64,000 bases of DNA. It comes from Chitinilyticum aquatile DSM 21506 (GTDB lineage Bacteria; Pseudomonadota; Gammaproteobacteria; Burkholderiales; Chitinibacteraceae). The position numbers and the translations under genes are program-made. Where the stretch lies: positions 1 to 64,000 of the forward strand of contig NZ_AUMS01000012.1 of the NCBI RefSeq assembly GCF_000430805.1, given 5' to 3'. A model generated the notes under the pieces. The model was not told where the DNA came from. It did no database searches and was given only the letters and a program-made list of their open reading frames with translations. Of the stretch, positions 24,743-34,418 are shown in pieces (the first letter of the stretch is position 1; the number at the start of each line of letters is the position of its first letter).

Positions 24743-27700
24743 CGCACTACCTCCACCGCATGGTTGCGCAGGCTGGCGACAACCGCTCCCTTGCTATCGG
24801 TCAGCCACAGTTGTGCGCGGCCGGCGGCGAGCTGCGTTTGATAGTGCCGGCCACTGCACGGGTCGCTGAACTGCAGCAGCTGGTCGCGGCTGCTTTCGCT
24901 GATCGCGATCCACAGCGTGTGGCCGGCGAAATGTTGCGCGTGCAGGAAGACGCCCGCCGGCGCCTCACCCTGCCAGACAAAGTCACCGTCAACATTAGCG
25001 GCGTGCAGCGCCGCGCGGTACAAGGCATTCAGGGTGGCAGGATTGGCGTTCAGCTCCAGCGGTAGCGGGTGCCACAGAATCTGGCCACGGCGTCCTTGGC
25101 CGAAGGGGATGCGCTGCAGCTGCGCGCTGTCGCCACTTGCGGCGACACCAGTTTCGATGCGGGCAATCGCCTCGCCGGCAAAGGTGGCGCGCAATGTTTT
25201 GCCGGCGATCTCGCACGGTTCTTCGCGGCTGAGGTTGCGGATGCTGGCTTGGTCAAACGGCGCGCGCGCGGTGGCATTGAAATAGCGGTCGAGCGTTGCC
25301 GGGCCGGTCAGCAGCAGTGTCACCGGATGTGCGTCGAGCAGCGCGGTAATTTGCGCCCAGCAGCCGTCGTCCAGATTGAACGGGCAGGGCAGGAGCAGCA
25401 GTTGCGGCGGTGCGCTCATCAGGCTGGAGAGATCGTGATCGGAAACCGCTTGTAGATTGACGCCCAGCTCGAAGCCGAACTGGCGAACCAGCGCTTGCGT
25501 TGCATCCAGGGTGGTACGGCGGTTGCTGTAGTCATTGGTGAACGGGTATACAACGGCAGCCTTTGGCAAATCTCGGTTTTGGAGTAATACCCCGACCTTG
25601 CCAAAGAATTCGCCAAAGGCGGCGGTGATCTCGGCCTCGGGTTTCTGCGAGCCGTCAGCGCGGCAGGCGCCGATGTGCGACTCGTTGATATTGTCCATGT
25701 GGTAGTTGATGTTCCAGATCCAGTGCACCGCGCCGGCGTTGCCATAGGCGTAGGAGTACGCGTATTTGCGCTCCAGCAGCTGCATCAGCTCGGCTTCACT
25801 GCGGCGCGAGCGGCCATTCGGGCGCTCGACGTGCATGATGCCGGTTTCCTGCACCAGATTCGGCTTGTGCGGCGTCTTGCTGAACAGGCTGTCCCAGCCC
25901 AGCGCGTCGTTCAGCCACCAGCTGTGCACGGTGGTGTAATCGACCGCATCGGCATAAAAGAACGCATGCGGGCGTTGCTGGCCAAGCGCCTCGTCCTGGC
26001 CCACGCACACCAGCACGTCGGGAACCAGCTCGCGGATGCTGGCGGCCAGGTCCGAAGCCCAGTCGCGGTGTGCGCTTTGCGTGAACAGCGCGTAATCGAG
26101 CCAGAGGCCGTGCTGCTTCGGGGCGATTTCGGTGGTGTTGAAGCCGATTTTCTCCGGCTGCGGCGGGCGGATGGCGGAAAAGTCCGGCAGTTTGGCCGGA
26201 CTAATGTCCCAGGCGGCCTGCCAGTGCGCAATGTCCGGATTGCGTGCGCGCAGCCAGTCGCGGAAAGCCTGGTTTTCGTGCTTGTCGTGCAGCGTGCGCG
26301 GGCCGACAAAAATGCGCTCGGGGTCAAACAGCGACGGCTCGTTGATCAGGTCCCAGTGCACGCGTTTGGTATCGGTGTGGCGCGCCACCACGCTGCGGAT
26401 GAAGCGCTTCTGCGCAGCACGGCTGCGCGGATCGAGGTAAGGGTTGCTGCCTTCCCAGGCCTCCGGCGTGAAGGCGAAGAAGGTGAAACAGCACTCTAGG
26501 TCATGGCTGACGCAGGTAAGGATGAAGGCGTCGATTGCGCGCAGCAGCGCCTCGCTGGCATGGCCGTCGACAAACATCAGTTGCCGCCATGCGCTCCAGA
26601 TGCCGGTGCGCAGGTAATTGACGCCCATGCCGGCCAGTGTCGCCATGTCGGCATCCCACACCGCCACATTGGGCAGCTGCAGGAATTTGCGGTGCACATC
26701 ACTCGCCATATAGGTCATGCCGACCACCGGCATCACCTGGCCATCGCGCTCGAAATAATCGCGCCCGGCCTTCAGCCGCGTGCCGCGCGCCAGCAGCTCG
26801 GCGTCACGCCCCCAGAAGCCCTGTTCCAGTTTGATGACTTCCCCGGCGTCGCTGGTGAGTGTTGCGCTGATTGCGTAGCGTCCGGCCCGGATCGGGTAGG
26901 GCAGGGTAAAGCGTTTCGTGATTGAACTATCCTGCAGGGTATCGAGCTGCAGCTCTCGTTCATCATGGGCTTCAAGGCCATACATGGTGGTAATCCGTGC
27001 TGTCCAGCGCTGGCCGCGGGTGGCGCCGAGCGCCTCGCCCTGCAGCGTCAGCGTGGCAACTTCGCCGGGCTCGTAGCAGGCAAAATCGGGCTTCAGCCAC
27101 CACTCGGTCACGCCATGCGCGGCGTACCTGGTCAGGGTATCGAGCATGGCCATGCCGCCGTTCTGCCAGAAGGCCGCAGTCGGCTCGACATTCACGAACA
27201 TCTGCCGCGATCCGGCCATGGCACCGCGCAGGCGCTCGATCATCACCACCGGGCAGGCAATCGCATGGCCTTGCGCATTGAGCGCGCTGGCCAGCGGCAC
27301 AATCCGCGCATCCATCGGCCCGGCCGAGCCAGAATCCAGCGGCTGATCCTTGTCCTTGGTCGGCATTAGCACGAAACCGTCGGTCGCAGCTTGCGCTGAC
27401 AGGCAGGCAAGCTGGCCATCCAACCAGGGATGCAGGGCGGATGATTTCAGTTGTGTTGCCGCGCCGCAATCGACATGCTGGATTTCGTGGATGTCGAGTT
27501 CGCGAAACAGCGCGGCCTGCGCCGTGGTCTGCCCATGCTCATCAACCGGCCGCCCGAATGGCGTGCGCCCGAGGCTGACAAGGTTGCCGGCTTGCGCCAG
27601 GAATTGTTTCAGAGCCGGCCAGGCGGCTCGGGGAAAAGCGCTGCCGTAAAAGTGCACATACACGCTGCCGGCTTTGGCCTGAGTCAGTGCTGTGGCCAGC

Positions 27701-27795
27701 TGCCTGGCATTCAGGGCTTGCCACTGGTCTGGCAGCGTGTCGGGCAGTGGATGCGGGGCAGGGAAGGCCGGGTCGAGCAGAGCGTAGATGGTCAT
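24739..27795 (-). CDS. Clan GH-A glycoside hydrolase, GH42/GH164-like architecture
   Basis: 1018 residues, no signal peptide. An N-terminal region of unknown fold (1 to about 230) and a beta-rich segment (about 230-330) precede the TIM barrel (about 345-720) with acid/base Glu486 in HWDLINEPS and nucleophile Glu650 in NLVQETGI. A Rossmann-like domain follows (about 740-850: AVVYPFTNDYSNRR, LLLLPCPF), like the GH42/GH164 trimerisation domain, then a beta domain. With GH125 and a mannose isomerase downstream, beta-mannosidase activity is the best guess; beta-galactosidase is the alternative. First gene of the operon. Two palindromic repeats lie inside it. Confidence 0.75.
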   Translation of the reverse strand: MTIYALLDPAFPAPHPLPDTLPDQWQALNARQLATALTQAKAGSVYVHFYGSAFPRAAWPALKQFLAQAGNLVSLGRTPFGRPVDEHGQTTAQAALFRELDIHEIQHVDCGAATQLKSSALHPWLDGQLACLSAQAATDGFVLMPTKDKDQPLDSGSAGPMDARIVPLASALNAQGHAIACPVVMIERLRGAMAGSRQMFVNVEPTAAFWQNGGMAMLDTLTRYAAHGVTEWWLKPDFACYEPGEVATLTLQGEALGATRGQRWTARITTMYGLEAHDERELQLDTLQDSSITKRFTLPYPIRAGRYAISATLTSDAGEVIKLEQGFWGRDAELLARGTRLKAGRDYFERDGQVMPVVGMTYMASDVHRKFLQLPNVAVWDADMATLAGMGVNYLRTGIWSAWRQLMFVDGHASEALLRAIDAFILTCVSHDLECCFTFFAFTPEAWEGSNPYLDPRSRAAQKRFIRSVVARHTDTKRVHWDLINEPSLFDPERIFVGPRTLHDKHENQAFRDWLRARNPDIAHWQAAWDISPAKLPDFSAIRPPQPEKIGFNTTEIAPKQHGLWLDYALFTQSAHRDWASDLAASIRELVPDVLVCVGQDEALGQQRPHAFFYADAVDYTTVHSWWLNDALGWDSLFSKTPHKPNLVQETGIMHVERPNGRSRRSEAELMQLLERKYAYSYAYGNAGAVHWIWNINYHMDNINESHIGACRADGSQKPEAEITAAFGEFFGKVGVLLQNRDLPKAAVVYPFTNDYSNRRTTLDATQALVRQFGFELGVNLQAVSDHDLSSLMSAPPQLLLLPCPFNLDDGCWAQITALLDAHPVTLLLTGPATLDRYFNATARAPFDQASIRNLSREEPCEIAGKTLRATFAGEAIARIETGVAASGDSAQLQRIPFGQGRRGQILWHPLPLELNANPATLNALYRAALHAANVDGDFVWQGEAPAGVFLHAQHFAGHTLWIAISESSRDQLLQFSDPCSGRHYQTQLAAGRAQLWLTDSKGAVVASLRNHAVEVVR
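25544..25592. repeat. 49-bp palindromic repeat, copy 7 (inside GH-A gene)
   Basis: Perfect GGGTAT and ATACCC ends, 49 bp. Encodes residues of about 735-751, just at the junction between barrel and Rossmann-like domain. A third reading frame is used compared with the dppD and lacI copies. Confidence 0.8.
26937..26985. repeat. 49-bp palindromic repeat, copy 8 (inside GH-A gene)
   Basis: GGGTAT (26937) and ATACAT (26980-26985), 49 bp. CTGCAGCTCT at positions 11-20 opposes GGGCTTCA. Encodes residues of about 271-287. Confidence 0.6.
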
Positions 27796-27817
27796 GGCAG
27801 CAGTCCGTGGATGTGGT

Positions 27818-27845
27818 GTTTAGCAAATTATTAAAATAACTAAAC
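27818..27845 (-). promoter_or_regulatory. Candidate LacI-type operator of the mannoside operon
   Basis: GTTTAG (27818-27823) and CTAAAC (27840-27845) form an inverted pair around an A/T-only core 23 bases upstream of the first gene. A/T-rich symmetric sites near the promoter suit LacI-family repressors, but the 16-base spacing is longer than usual. No definite promoter hexamers can be assigned. Confidence 0.35.
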
Positions 27846-27909
27846 GATTGCTGCATTGTGGACCGGGGCTGCGGCGACTTCAAGCCGTGTGGCGCGAATA
27901 GCAAGCCGT

Positions 27910-27939
27910 GAAAAATAACAACCCCGCACAGGGCGGGGT
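27910..27939 (-). terminator. Terminator after rarA
   Basis: ACCCCGC (27921-27927) pairs with GCGGGGT (27933-27939). On the minus strand it is followed by TGTTATTTTTC. It lies 8 bases past the rarA stop. Confidence 0.75.
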
Positions 27940-27946
27940 CGGGAAC

Positions 27947-29272
27947 TCAGGATTTGCCGTTTTCATTGCGCCAGAGGGCATCAAGCTCGGACAGGTGCCG
28001 CAGTTTCTCGGCGATTTTCCCTTCCAGTCCGCGCGGGGTCGGCTCGTAAAAACGTGTGCCTTCAAGCCCTTCGGGCAGGTAGGTTTCGCCGGCGGCATAG
28101 GCTTCCGGCTCGTCGTGTGCGTAGCGATAGAGTTTGCCGTAGCCGAGTTCCTTCATCAGCCGCGTTGGCGCATTGCGCAGGTGCTCGGGCACCGGGCGCG
28201 ATTTGTCCTTGCCCACCAGTCCCATCGCCTGCTTGTGTGCCATGTAGCCGGCATTGGATTTGGGGGCGACGGCCAGATAGATCACCGCCTGCGCCAGCGC
28301 CAGCTCGCCCTCGGGGCTGCCCAGACGCTCATAGGTGGTCGCCGCGTCGTTGCAGAGCTGCATCGCGCGCGGATCGGCCAGGCCAATGTCTTCCCAGGCC
28401 ATGCGCACGATACGACGAGCGAGATAGCGCGCGTCAGCCCCGCCGTCGATCATGCGGCAAAACCAGTACAGCGCGGCATCCGGGTTCGAGCCGCGCACCG
28501 ATTTATGCAGCGCGGAGATCTGGTCGTAGAAATTGTCGCCGCCCTTGTCGAAGCGGCGGTTATTCAGCGACAGTGCTTCATTCAGAAATGCGGCGTCGAG
28601 CTCGTTGCGGCGGCTGGCTCGGGCGGCATTGGCGGCCTGCTCGACCAGATTGAGCAGCCGGCGTGCGTCGCCGTCGGCCAGGCCGATCAGTGAGGCGATG
28701 CCGTCGTCGGTGAAGGCCAGCTCCGGATAGTGGCGTTCGAGCGCACGTGCGACCAGCAGGCCGAGCGAGGCATCGTCCAGTGCCTTCAGCACATAGACCT
28801 GCGCGCGTGACAGCAGCGCGGCATTGACTTCGAAGGAGGGGTTTTCAGTCGTGGCGCCGATGAAGGTGACCAGTCCCGACTCCACGTAGGGCAGGAAGGC
28901 ATCTTGCTGCGCCTTGTTAAAACGGTGGACTTCATCGACAAACAGCATGGTGCGCAAACCGCGCTGGCGATTCATCTCCGCCTCGTCCATCGCGGCGCGG
29001 ATGTCCTTTACGCCGGAAAACACGGCGGACAGGGCCAGCATTTCGCAGCCAAAGGCGCGCGCCAGCAGGCGCGCCAGAGTGGTTTTGCCTACGCCGGGCG
29101 GCCCCCACAGCAGCATGGAGTGCGGCTGGCCGGCTGCCAGCGCCAGCGCCAGCGGCTTGCCGCTGCCGAGCAGGTGATCCTGGCCGACCACGTCGCCAAT
29201 GACCTGCGGGCGCAGCAGTTCGGCCAGGGGCTGATGTGCGGGCGGTGTGCTGCTGAAGAGGTCTTTACTCAC
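27947..29272 (-). CDS. rarA: Replication-associated recombination protein A (AAA+ ATPase)
   Basis: 441 residues. Clamp-loader-like AAA+ ATPase acting at stalled forks: RPQVIGDVVGQDHLLG, Walker A GPPGVGKTTLARLLAR, Walker B MLFVDEVHRF, sensor 1 GATTENPSF, then the tetramerisation domain with SALHKSVRGSNPDAALYW and the conserved PEGELALAQAVIYLA. Overlaps the end of lolA by 8 bases, the common lolA-rarA arrangement in proteobacteria. Confidence 0.96.
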   Translation of the reverse strand: MSKDLFSSTPPAHQPLAELLRPQVIGDVVGQDHLLGSGKPLALALAAGQPHSMLLWGPPGVGKTTLARLLARAFGCEMLALSAVFSGVKDIRAAMDEAEMNRQRGLRTMLFVDEVHRFNKAQQDAFLPYVESGLVTFIGATTENPSFEVNAALLSRAQVYVLKALDDASLGLLVARALERHYPELAFTDDGIASLIGLADGDARRLLNLVEQAANAARASRRNELDAAFLNEALSLNNRRFDKGGDNFYDQISALHKSVRGSNPDAALYWFCRMIDGGADARYLARRIVRMAWEDIGLADPRAMQLCNDAATTYERLGSPEGELALAQAVIYLAVAPKSNAGYMAHKQAMGLVGKDKSRPVPEHLRNAPTRLMKELGYGKLYRYAHDEPEAYAAGETYLPEGLEGTRFYEPTPRGLEGKIAEKLRHLSELDALWRNENGKS

Positions 29273-29885
29273 GGATCACGTCGGCGCCAGCCGGGATGGT
29301 GAAATTGAATACGTCGGCGGCGAGTTTGGGGTTGCGTTCGAGCTTGTCGAACTGGATGCGGGTGGTCTGGTTGAAGTGGTCGTCCAGCTCCATCGCCTTG
29401 ACGCCAGCCTTGTCGAGCCCGATGCGGGCACGCTCGAAGCTCTGGTCTGGCTGCTTCGGGGTCAGCTCGACCCACTGCAGCTGGTCTTTTTCTGGCAGCT
29501 CTTTCAGCGTGTAGCGACTGGCCAGATCGGCCTGGCCGGCGAGCAGTGCGGCCGGGCTTGCATCAAGCAGCTTGCCTTGCGGTTTGATCGTGACTTGCAT
29601 GAGGTCAGCGTCGTACAGCGTGACCTGCTTGCCGTCGCCAAGCAACAGCTGCTGGTAGGGCTTGAGGTATTCCCAGCGGAACTTGCCCGGCTTGGCGATG
29701 ACGAGAGTGCCGCTGGAGCGCTGGACCTTGCCGGAGCGCTGGGTGACGACTTGCTGGAATTCGCCGCGCAGCGACTGGGTATCAGTCAGGTAGCGCTGCA
29801 GATCGGTTGCGCTGCCGGCAATGGCGCTGGAGCAGGCAAATGTTGCGATAGTGGCTGTCAGAAACTTTAGAAAACGGAAGGGCAT
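29265..29885 (-). CDS. lolA: Outer-membrane lipoprotein carrier protein LolA
   Basis: 206 residues with a signal peptide ending SSAIAGSA. Periplasmic shuttle that takes lipoproteins from LolCDE to LolB. LRGEFQQVV near the mature start, the GTLVIAKPGKFRWEYLKPYQQLL block and ELDDHFNQTTRIQF are typical of the hydrophobic half-barrel. Upstream 29886-29992 holds only spacer. Likely cotranscribed with rarA. Confidence 0.95.
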   Translation of the reverse strand: MPFRFLKFLTATIATFACSSAIAGSATDLQRYLTDTQSLRGEFQQVVTQRSGKVQRSSGTLVIAKPGKFRWEYLKPYQQLLLGDGKQVTLYDADLMQVTIKPQGKLLDASPAALLAGQADLASRYTLKELPEKDQLQWVELTPKQPDQSFERARIGLDKAGVKAMELDDHFNQTTRIQFDKLERNPKLAADVFNFTIPAGADVIRE

Positions 29886-29992
29886 GAGCTAGGGTGTCCA
29901 AAGCCGGGATGGCGCCAAGTTTAGCGCAAGAGCGGGCTGAAGGCGTTGGGCATTTGCATACTGGCGACTGGGGCAAAAGGTGTGGAAAAGAA

Positions 29993-30016
29993 AAAGCCCC
30001 GCCGGAGCGGGGCTTT
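29993..30016 (-). terminator. Terminator after ompA-family gene
   Basis: AAAGCCCCGC (29993-30002), CGGA loop, GCGGGGCTTT (30007-30016). The minus-strand T-run is TTTTTCTTTTCC. It starts 23 bases past the stop. Confidence 0.9.
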
Positions 30017-30038
30017 ACGAAGCTCAAGTAATCAGAGA

Positions 30039-30722
30039 TTACTGGGCGGTCACTTCTTGAGTGCCCTTGACTTCGATTTCTACGCGGCGATCCGGAGCCA
30101 GGCATTCAACCAGCTTGGCGCGGGTCTTCTTGCTGTCCTTGATGTTGTTGCAAGTGTCGCCGGTAACCGGGTTGGTTTCACCGCGGCCTTCAACAGTCAT
30201 CTTGTCAGCCGGAGCACCCTTGGAAACCAGGTAGTCGCGAACGGTGTTGGCACGACGCTCGGACAGAGCCTGGTTGTACTTGTCGGAACCGATGCGGTCG
30301 GTGTAGCCAACTACCAGAGCTGCGCCTTCCTTGGTGCCTGCCATGCCCTTGACTTCTTCAACCAGCTTGTCCAGAGCGTCCTTGCCGGCCGGCTTCAGGG
30401 TAGCCTTGTTGAAGTCGAACAGAACGTCGGACTTCAGTACGAATTTCTTGGTGGTCACAACAGGTTGCGGAGCCGGAGCCGGAGCCGGCTTGGTTTCTAC
30501 CTTGGCAACAGGCTCAACCCAGCCCGGGCAGCCCTTGACAACCTTGTCCGCGCTCCAGGAGCCAGTCTTCACGCAAGCGCCGGTAGCCATTACAACGCCT
30601 TCCGGATTCGCTGCGCTAACGTTGGTTGCGCTGGTTACATAAGCGTCAGTCTTCGCAGCTGCAGTGCCGGCAACGCCGAAGGCGGCAACCAGAGCCAGGG
30701 AAGTGAGTGTTTGCTTCAACAT
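30039..30722 (-). CDS. OmpA-family outer-membrane protein (RmpM-like)
   Basis: 227 residues from the ATG at 30722 (GGAG site; the longer frame to 30767 has none). Signal peptide ends GTAAAKT. A short N-terminal region with two Cys and a PAPAPAPQP linker, then the OmpA C-terminal peptidoglycan-binding domain: [36 protein letters not shown] (the Asp and Arg that bind diaminopimelate), DRRVEIEV. There is no eight-strand barrel, so it resembles neisserial RmpM/class 4 protein, which clamps porin trimers to the wall. Confidence 0.9.
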   Translation of the reverse strand: MLKQTLTSLALVAAFGVAGTAAAKTDAYVTSATNVSAANPEGVVMATGACVKTGSWSADKVVKGCPGWVEPVAKVETKPAPAPAPQPVVTTKKFVLKSDVLFDFNKATLKPAGKDALDKLVEEVKGMAGTKEGAALVVGYTDRIGSDKYNQALSERRANTVRDYLVSKGAPADKMTVEGRGETNPVTGDTCNNIKDSKKTRAKLVECLAPDRRVEIEVKGTQEVTAQ

Positions 30723-31074
30723 GTTTGTTTTCTCCACGATGTATTTGATGTGCAGCACGGTGAGCATATCGAAAACCGCATCCCAGATCGTGTCTGGGTA
30801 TCAAGCCCGATGTGCCATACGCGTTCCAATATCACACACTTGGCATTTTAGTTCTGTTACAAGGCTTAAAGCAAATCAATGAAGTGTGAAAGTGTCTCAT
30901 TTTTTGTGGCGCTGGTTGTGCTTGCGTCACACATGGTAAAATCGGTTTAGCGTTTTGATGTAAACCGGGTCTGATCCATGTTGTCTTCCGGGTCATGCAA
31001 AATAAGGTCGGTGCTTCTCACGGCCTTACTTGATTCCAATATATAGCAAGCTTATTGCAAAGCATCCACCCCCA
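30723..31074. promoter_or_regulatory. Divergent control region of ompA-family gene and gyrA
   Basis: About 350 bp without a gene. TAAAAT at 30937-30942 with TGGTTG 18 bases upstream is a candidate gyrA promoter. The ompA-family promoter should lie in the A/T-rich part near 30830-30900. No palindromic repeat copy is found here. Confidence 0.35.
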
Positions 31075-33747
31075 ATGTCTGAACAACTGTTTGCCAAAGA
31101 AACTCTTCCGGTCAGCCTCGAAGAGGAAATGCGCCGCTCCTATCTCGACTACGCGATGAGCGTGATTGTCGGGCGCGCACTGCCCGACGTCCGTGACGGG
31201 TTGAAGCCCGTGCACCGCCGCATCCTGTTCGCAATGCATGAGAGCAACAATGTCTGGAATCGCCCTTATGTGAAGTGCGCGCGGGTGATTGGCGATGTGC
31301 TGGGTAAGTATCATCCGCATGGCGACTCTGCTGCCTACGAGGCGCTGGTGCGCATGGCGCAGGATTTCTCGCTGCGCTACACGCTGATTGATGGCCAGGG
31401 CAACTTTGGTTCCATCGACGGCGACAATGCGGCGGCCTATCGTTACACCGAGTGCCGTCTGGAAAAGGTGGCCAGCGAGCTGCTCGCCGACATCGACAAG
31501 GAAACGGTTGATTTCACGCCGAACTACGACGAGAAGGAACTCGAGCCTACCGTCCTGCCGACCCGGATTCCCAACCTGCTGATCAACGGCTCGTCCGGTA
31601 TCGCGGTGGGTATGGCGACCAATATTCCGCCGCACAATGTTGGCGAGGTCATCAATGGCGCACTGGCTCTGCTGGAAAATCCGGAGCTGAGCGTCGATGA
31701 GCTGATCGACTTCATTCCTGCCCCCGATTTTCCCACCGCCGGTATTATTTACGGCATTCATGGTGTGCGCGAAGGCTACCGTACCGGCCGCGGCCGTGTG
31801 GTGATGCGTGCCCGTACGCACTTTGAAGATTGCGGGAAGAATGGCGACCGCCAGGCAATCATCGTCGACGAGCTGCCTTATCAGGTGAACAAGGCGCGGC
31901 TCCTGGAGCGCATGGCCGAGCTGGTGCGCGAAAAGTCGCTCGAAGGTATTTCCGAAATCCGCGACGAATCGGACAAGTCCGGCATGCGCGTGGTGATCGA
32001 GCTCAAGCGCAATGAAATGCCCGATGTGGTGCTGAACAATCTGTTCAAGCAGACCCAGCTGCAGGACAGCTTCGGCATCAATATGGTCGCGCTGGTTGAT
32101 GGCCAGCCGCGTCTCCTGAATCTCAAGCAGGTGCTGGAAAGCTTCCTCAAGCACCGCCGCGAAGTCGTTACCCGCCGCACGGTGTTTGAACTCAGAAAGG
32201 CGCGCGAGCGCGGCCACATCCTCGAAGGCCTGGCCGTCGCGCTGTCCAATGTCGACGAAATCATTGCACTGATCAAGGCTGCTGCCACTCCGCCGGAAGC
32301 CAAGACCGCGCTGATGGGGCGCGTATGGCGCTCGGAGCTGGTTGAAGACATGCTCTCGCGCACCGATATCGCCGCCTCGCGCCCCGATGATCTGGGTGCC
32401 GAATTTGGCCTCTCGGCCGATGGTTACCGTCTGTCGGAAGCCCAGGCGCAGGCGATTCTGGAATTGCGCCTGCAGCGCCTTACCGGTCTCGAGCAGGACA
32501 AGATTGTTGGCGAATACAAGGAAATCATGGCGAAGATCATCGACCTGCTCGATATCCTCGCCCGTCCGGAGCGCGTCACGCAGATCATTGCCGACGAACT
32601 GGCGGAAGTGAAGCTCAACTATGGCGATGCCCGCCGTTCGGAAATCGTGCTGCATGGCGACGACATCAGCATCGAAGACCTGATCACCCCGCAGGACATG
32701 GTGGTGACGCTGACGCATGGCGGCTACATGAAGGCCATGCCGACCGACGAATACCGCGCGCAGAAGCGTGGCGGGCGCGGCAAGCAGGCGGCGGCGACCA
32801 AGGACGATGATTTCATCGACCAGCTTTTCGTTGCCAACACGCACGATTACATCCTGTGCTTCTCCAGCCGTGGCCGCGTGTATTGGCTGAAGGTGTATGC
32901 GCTGCCGCAGGGCGGGCGTGCCAGCCGTGGCAAGCCGATCAACAATCTGCTGCCGCTGGAAGATGGCGAGAAGATCAGCGCCATCCTGCCGGTGAAGGCC
33001 TTTGCCGATCACGATGCGCCGGAGCTTGACGACGACGCCGAATTCGATGAAAAGGCCAATGGCCCGTTCATCTTCATGTGTACCGCCAACGGCACCGTGA
33101 AGAAGACGCCGCTGAAGGCCTTCTCGCGTCCGCGCACCGCCGGCATCATCGCGGTCAAGCTGGACGAGGGTGACCGTCTGGTGAGCGTGGCGATCACTTC
33201 GGGCAACGACCAGATCATGCTGTTCTCGGATGCCGGCAAGTCGGTGCGCTTCAACGAGCATCCGGATGAAGGCGGCGTGCGCCCGATGGGCCGTACCGCC
33301 GGTGGCGTGCGCGGCATGAAGCTGGAAGATGGCCAGCAGGTGATTGCGCTGCTGGTGTCCACTTCGGACGCGCAGATGGTGCTGACCGCCAGCAATGGCG
33401 GCTACGGCAAGCGCACTACGGTGGCCGATTTCCGCCTCACCAGCCGTGGCACGCAGGGCGTGATCGCGATGGATCTGACGGAAAAAACCGGCTTCAAGCT
33501 GGTGGCGGCGAGCCTGGTGGAAGAAAGCGATGACGTCATGCTGATTACCACCGGTGGCGTGCTGATCCGTACCAAGGTGGCGGAAATCCGCGAGACCGGG
33601 CGTTCCGCGCAAGGCGTGCGCCTGATCAATCTGGACGAGGGCGAGTTCCTGTCCGGCCTGGAAAAGGTCTGCGAGCCGGAATCCGACGAGGAAGATGTGG
33701 CGGATGACGTGGCGGACGAACCGGCTGGCGAGTCGTCCGCAGAATAA
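31075..33747 (+). CDS. gyrA: DNA gyrase subunit A
   Basis: 890 residues from the ATG at 31075 ([19 protein letters not shown]). A TTG-type longer frame to 31030 is not conserved. Type IIA topoisomerase breakage-reunion subunit: catalytic Tyr124 in [10 protein letters not shown], quinolone-region motif [11 protein letters not shown] with Ser85 (E. coli Ser83) intact and Glu89 where E. coli has Asp87. GyrA-box QKRGGRGK confirms gyrase rather than ParC. The C-terminal beta-pinwheel is complete and ends in an acidic tail. Confidence 0.97.
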   Translation: MSEQLFAKETLPVSLEEEMRRSYLDYAMSVIVGRALPDVRDGLKPVHRRILFAMHESNNVWNRPYVKCARVIGDVLGKYHPHGDSAAYEALVRMAQDFSLRYTLIDGQGNFGSIDGDNAAAYRYTECRLEKVASELLADIDKETVDFTPNYDEKELEPTVLPTRIPNLLINGSSGIAVGMATNIPPHNVGEVINGALALLENPELSVDELIDFIPAPDFPTAGIIYGIHGVREGYRTGRGRVVMRARTHFEDCGKNGDRQAIIVDELPYQVNKARLLERMAELVREKSLEGISEIRDESDKSGMRVVIELKRNEMPDVVLNNLFKQTQLQDSFGINMVALVDGQPRLLNLKQVLESFLKHRREVVTRRTVFELRKARERGHILEGLAVALSNVDEIIALIKAAATPPEAKTALMGRVWRSELVEDMLSRTDIAASRPDDLGAEFGLSADGYRLSEAQAQAILELRLQRLTGLEQDKIVGEYKEIMAKIIDLLDILARPERVTQIIADELAEVKLNYGDARRSEIVLHGDDISIEDLITPQDMVVTLTHGGYMKAMPTDEYRAQKRGGRGKQAAATKDDDFIDQLFVANTHDYILCFSSRGRVYWLKVYALPQGGRASRGKPINNLLPLEDGEKISAILPVKAFADHDAPELDDDAEFDEKANGPFIFMCTANGTVKKTPLKAFSRPRTAGIIAVKLDEGDRLVSVAITSGNDQIMLFSDAGKSVRFNEHPDEGGVRPMGRTAGGVRGMKLEDGQQVIALLVSTSDAQMVLTASNGGYGKRTTVADFRLTSRGTQGVIAMDLTEKTGFKLVAASLVEESDDVMLITTGGVLIRTKVAEIRETGRSAQGVRLINLDEGEFLSGLEKVCEPESDEEDVADDVADEPAGESSAE

Positions 33748-33767
33748 GTTCCGCTATTGATGTAATG

Positions 33768-33816
33768 GGGTATCGGTCTGTAGCCTTTTTATCGGAAGGG
33801 TTGCATGCTGATACCC
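33768..33816. repeat. 49-bp palindromic repeat, copy 9 (after gyrA)
   Basis: Perfect ends, extended to GGGTATC/GATACCC. CTGTAGCC at 11-18 opposes GGGTTGCA. It starts 21 bases after the gyrA stop and could also act as a transcript-end hairpin. No T-run follows. The rest of 33748-33956 shows nothing. Confidence 0.85.
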
Positions 33817-33956
33817 CTTGTTTTTTGCAGTCTGCGCCGGAGGCGCTGTGCCGGTGTGTTTCGGGCTCGCCGGCAAGGGCTCTCTTTGGGGCGGGGCGCC
33901 AGGGGAGGGTATAGTGCGCTATCCTCTTACTCACTACACCGTATCCGGAGCTTGGC

Positions 33957-34418
33957 ATGTGGCTTCCCGTCAGTGATCCCGAGTTTTTCGCGCGCATTTC
34001 GCCGTGGTTCATGGCCATGCCGCACAGCCGCACGCTGGGCCTGCAGCTGCTGGCCGCCTCGAAGGGCAAGGTGGTGCTGGGCTTGCCGTTTCGCGACGTG
34101 CTGATCGGCAATCCGGCGACCCGCATCCTGCATGGCGGCGTGGTGACCAGTCTGATCGATACCTGCAGCGCCGCTTCGATTTTTACCCTGTTCGACAAGC
34201 TGGAGGCGGTGGCCACGCTGGACCTGCGCATTGACTACCTGCGCCCGGCCTGCCCTGATGCGACGCTCTATTGCGAAGCCGAATGCTACCGGCTGACCGA
34301 CAATATTGCCTTCACCAGAGCGACGGCCTACCAGGATGATCCCGGCAGGCCTGTTGCACATGGCGTGGCGACGTTCGCCCGTACACCGGTTCCGGCGGCA
34401 ATCGCGGAGGCACTATGA
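33957..34418 (+). CDS. PaaI-type hotdog thioesterase 1
   Basis: 153 residues, single hotdog fold. LHGGVVTSLIDTCSAASIF carries the HGG motif and the Asp of PaaI/YdiI-type acyl-CoA thioesterases. LRIDYLRPACPDATLYCEAE is the central strand pair. The substrate is not readable. The stop overlaps the next thioesterase start (ATGA), so the two are translationally coupled and may form a heteromer. Confidence 0.85.
   Translation: MWLPVSDPEFFARISPWFMAMPHSRTLGLQLLAASKGKVVLGLPFRDVLIGNPATRILHGGVVTSLIDTCSAASIFTLFDKLEAVATLDLRIDYLRPACPDATLYCEAECYRLTDNIAFTRATAYQDDPGRPVAHGVATFARTPVPAAIAEAL

Noticed and set aside
31018-33612. 864-codon open frame on the minus strand opposite gyrA
   Set aside because: Antisense shadow of a highly conserved GC-rich gene; composition (His/Gln/Arg-rich) is typical of a complementary frame and no motifs are present.
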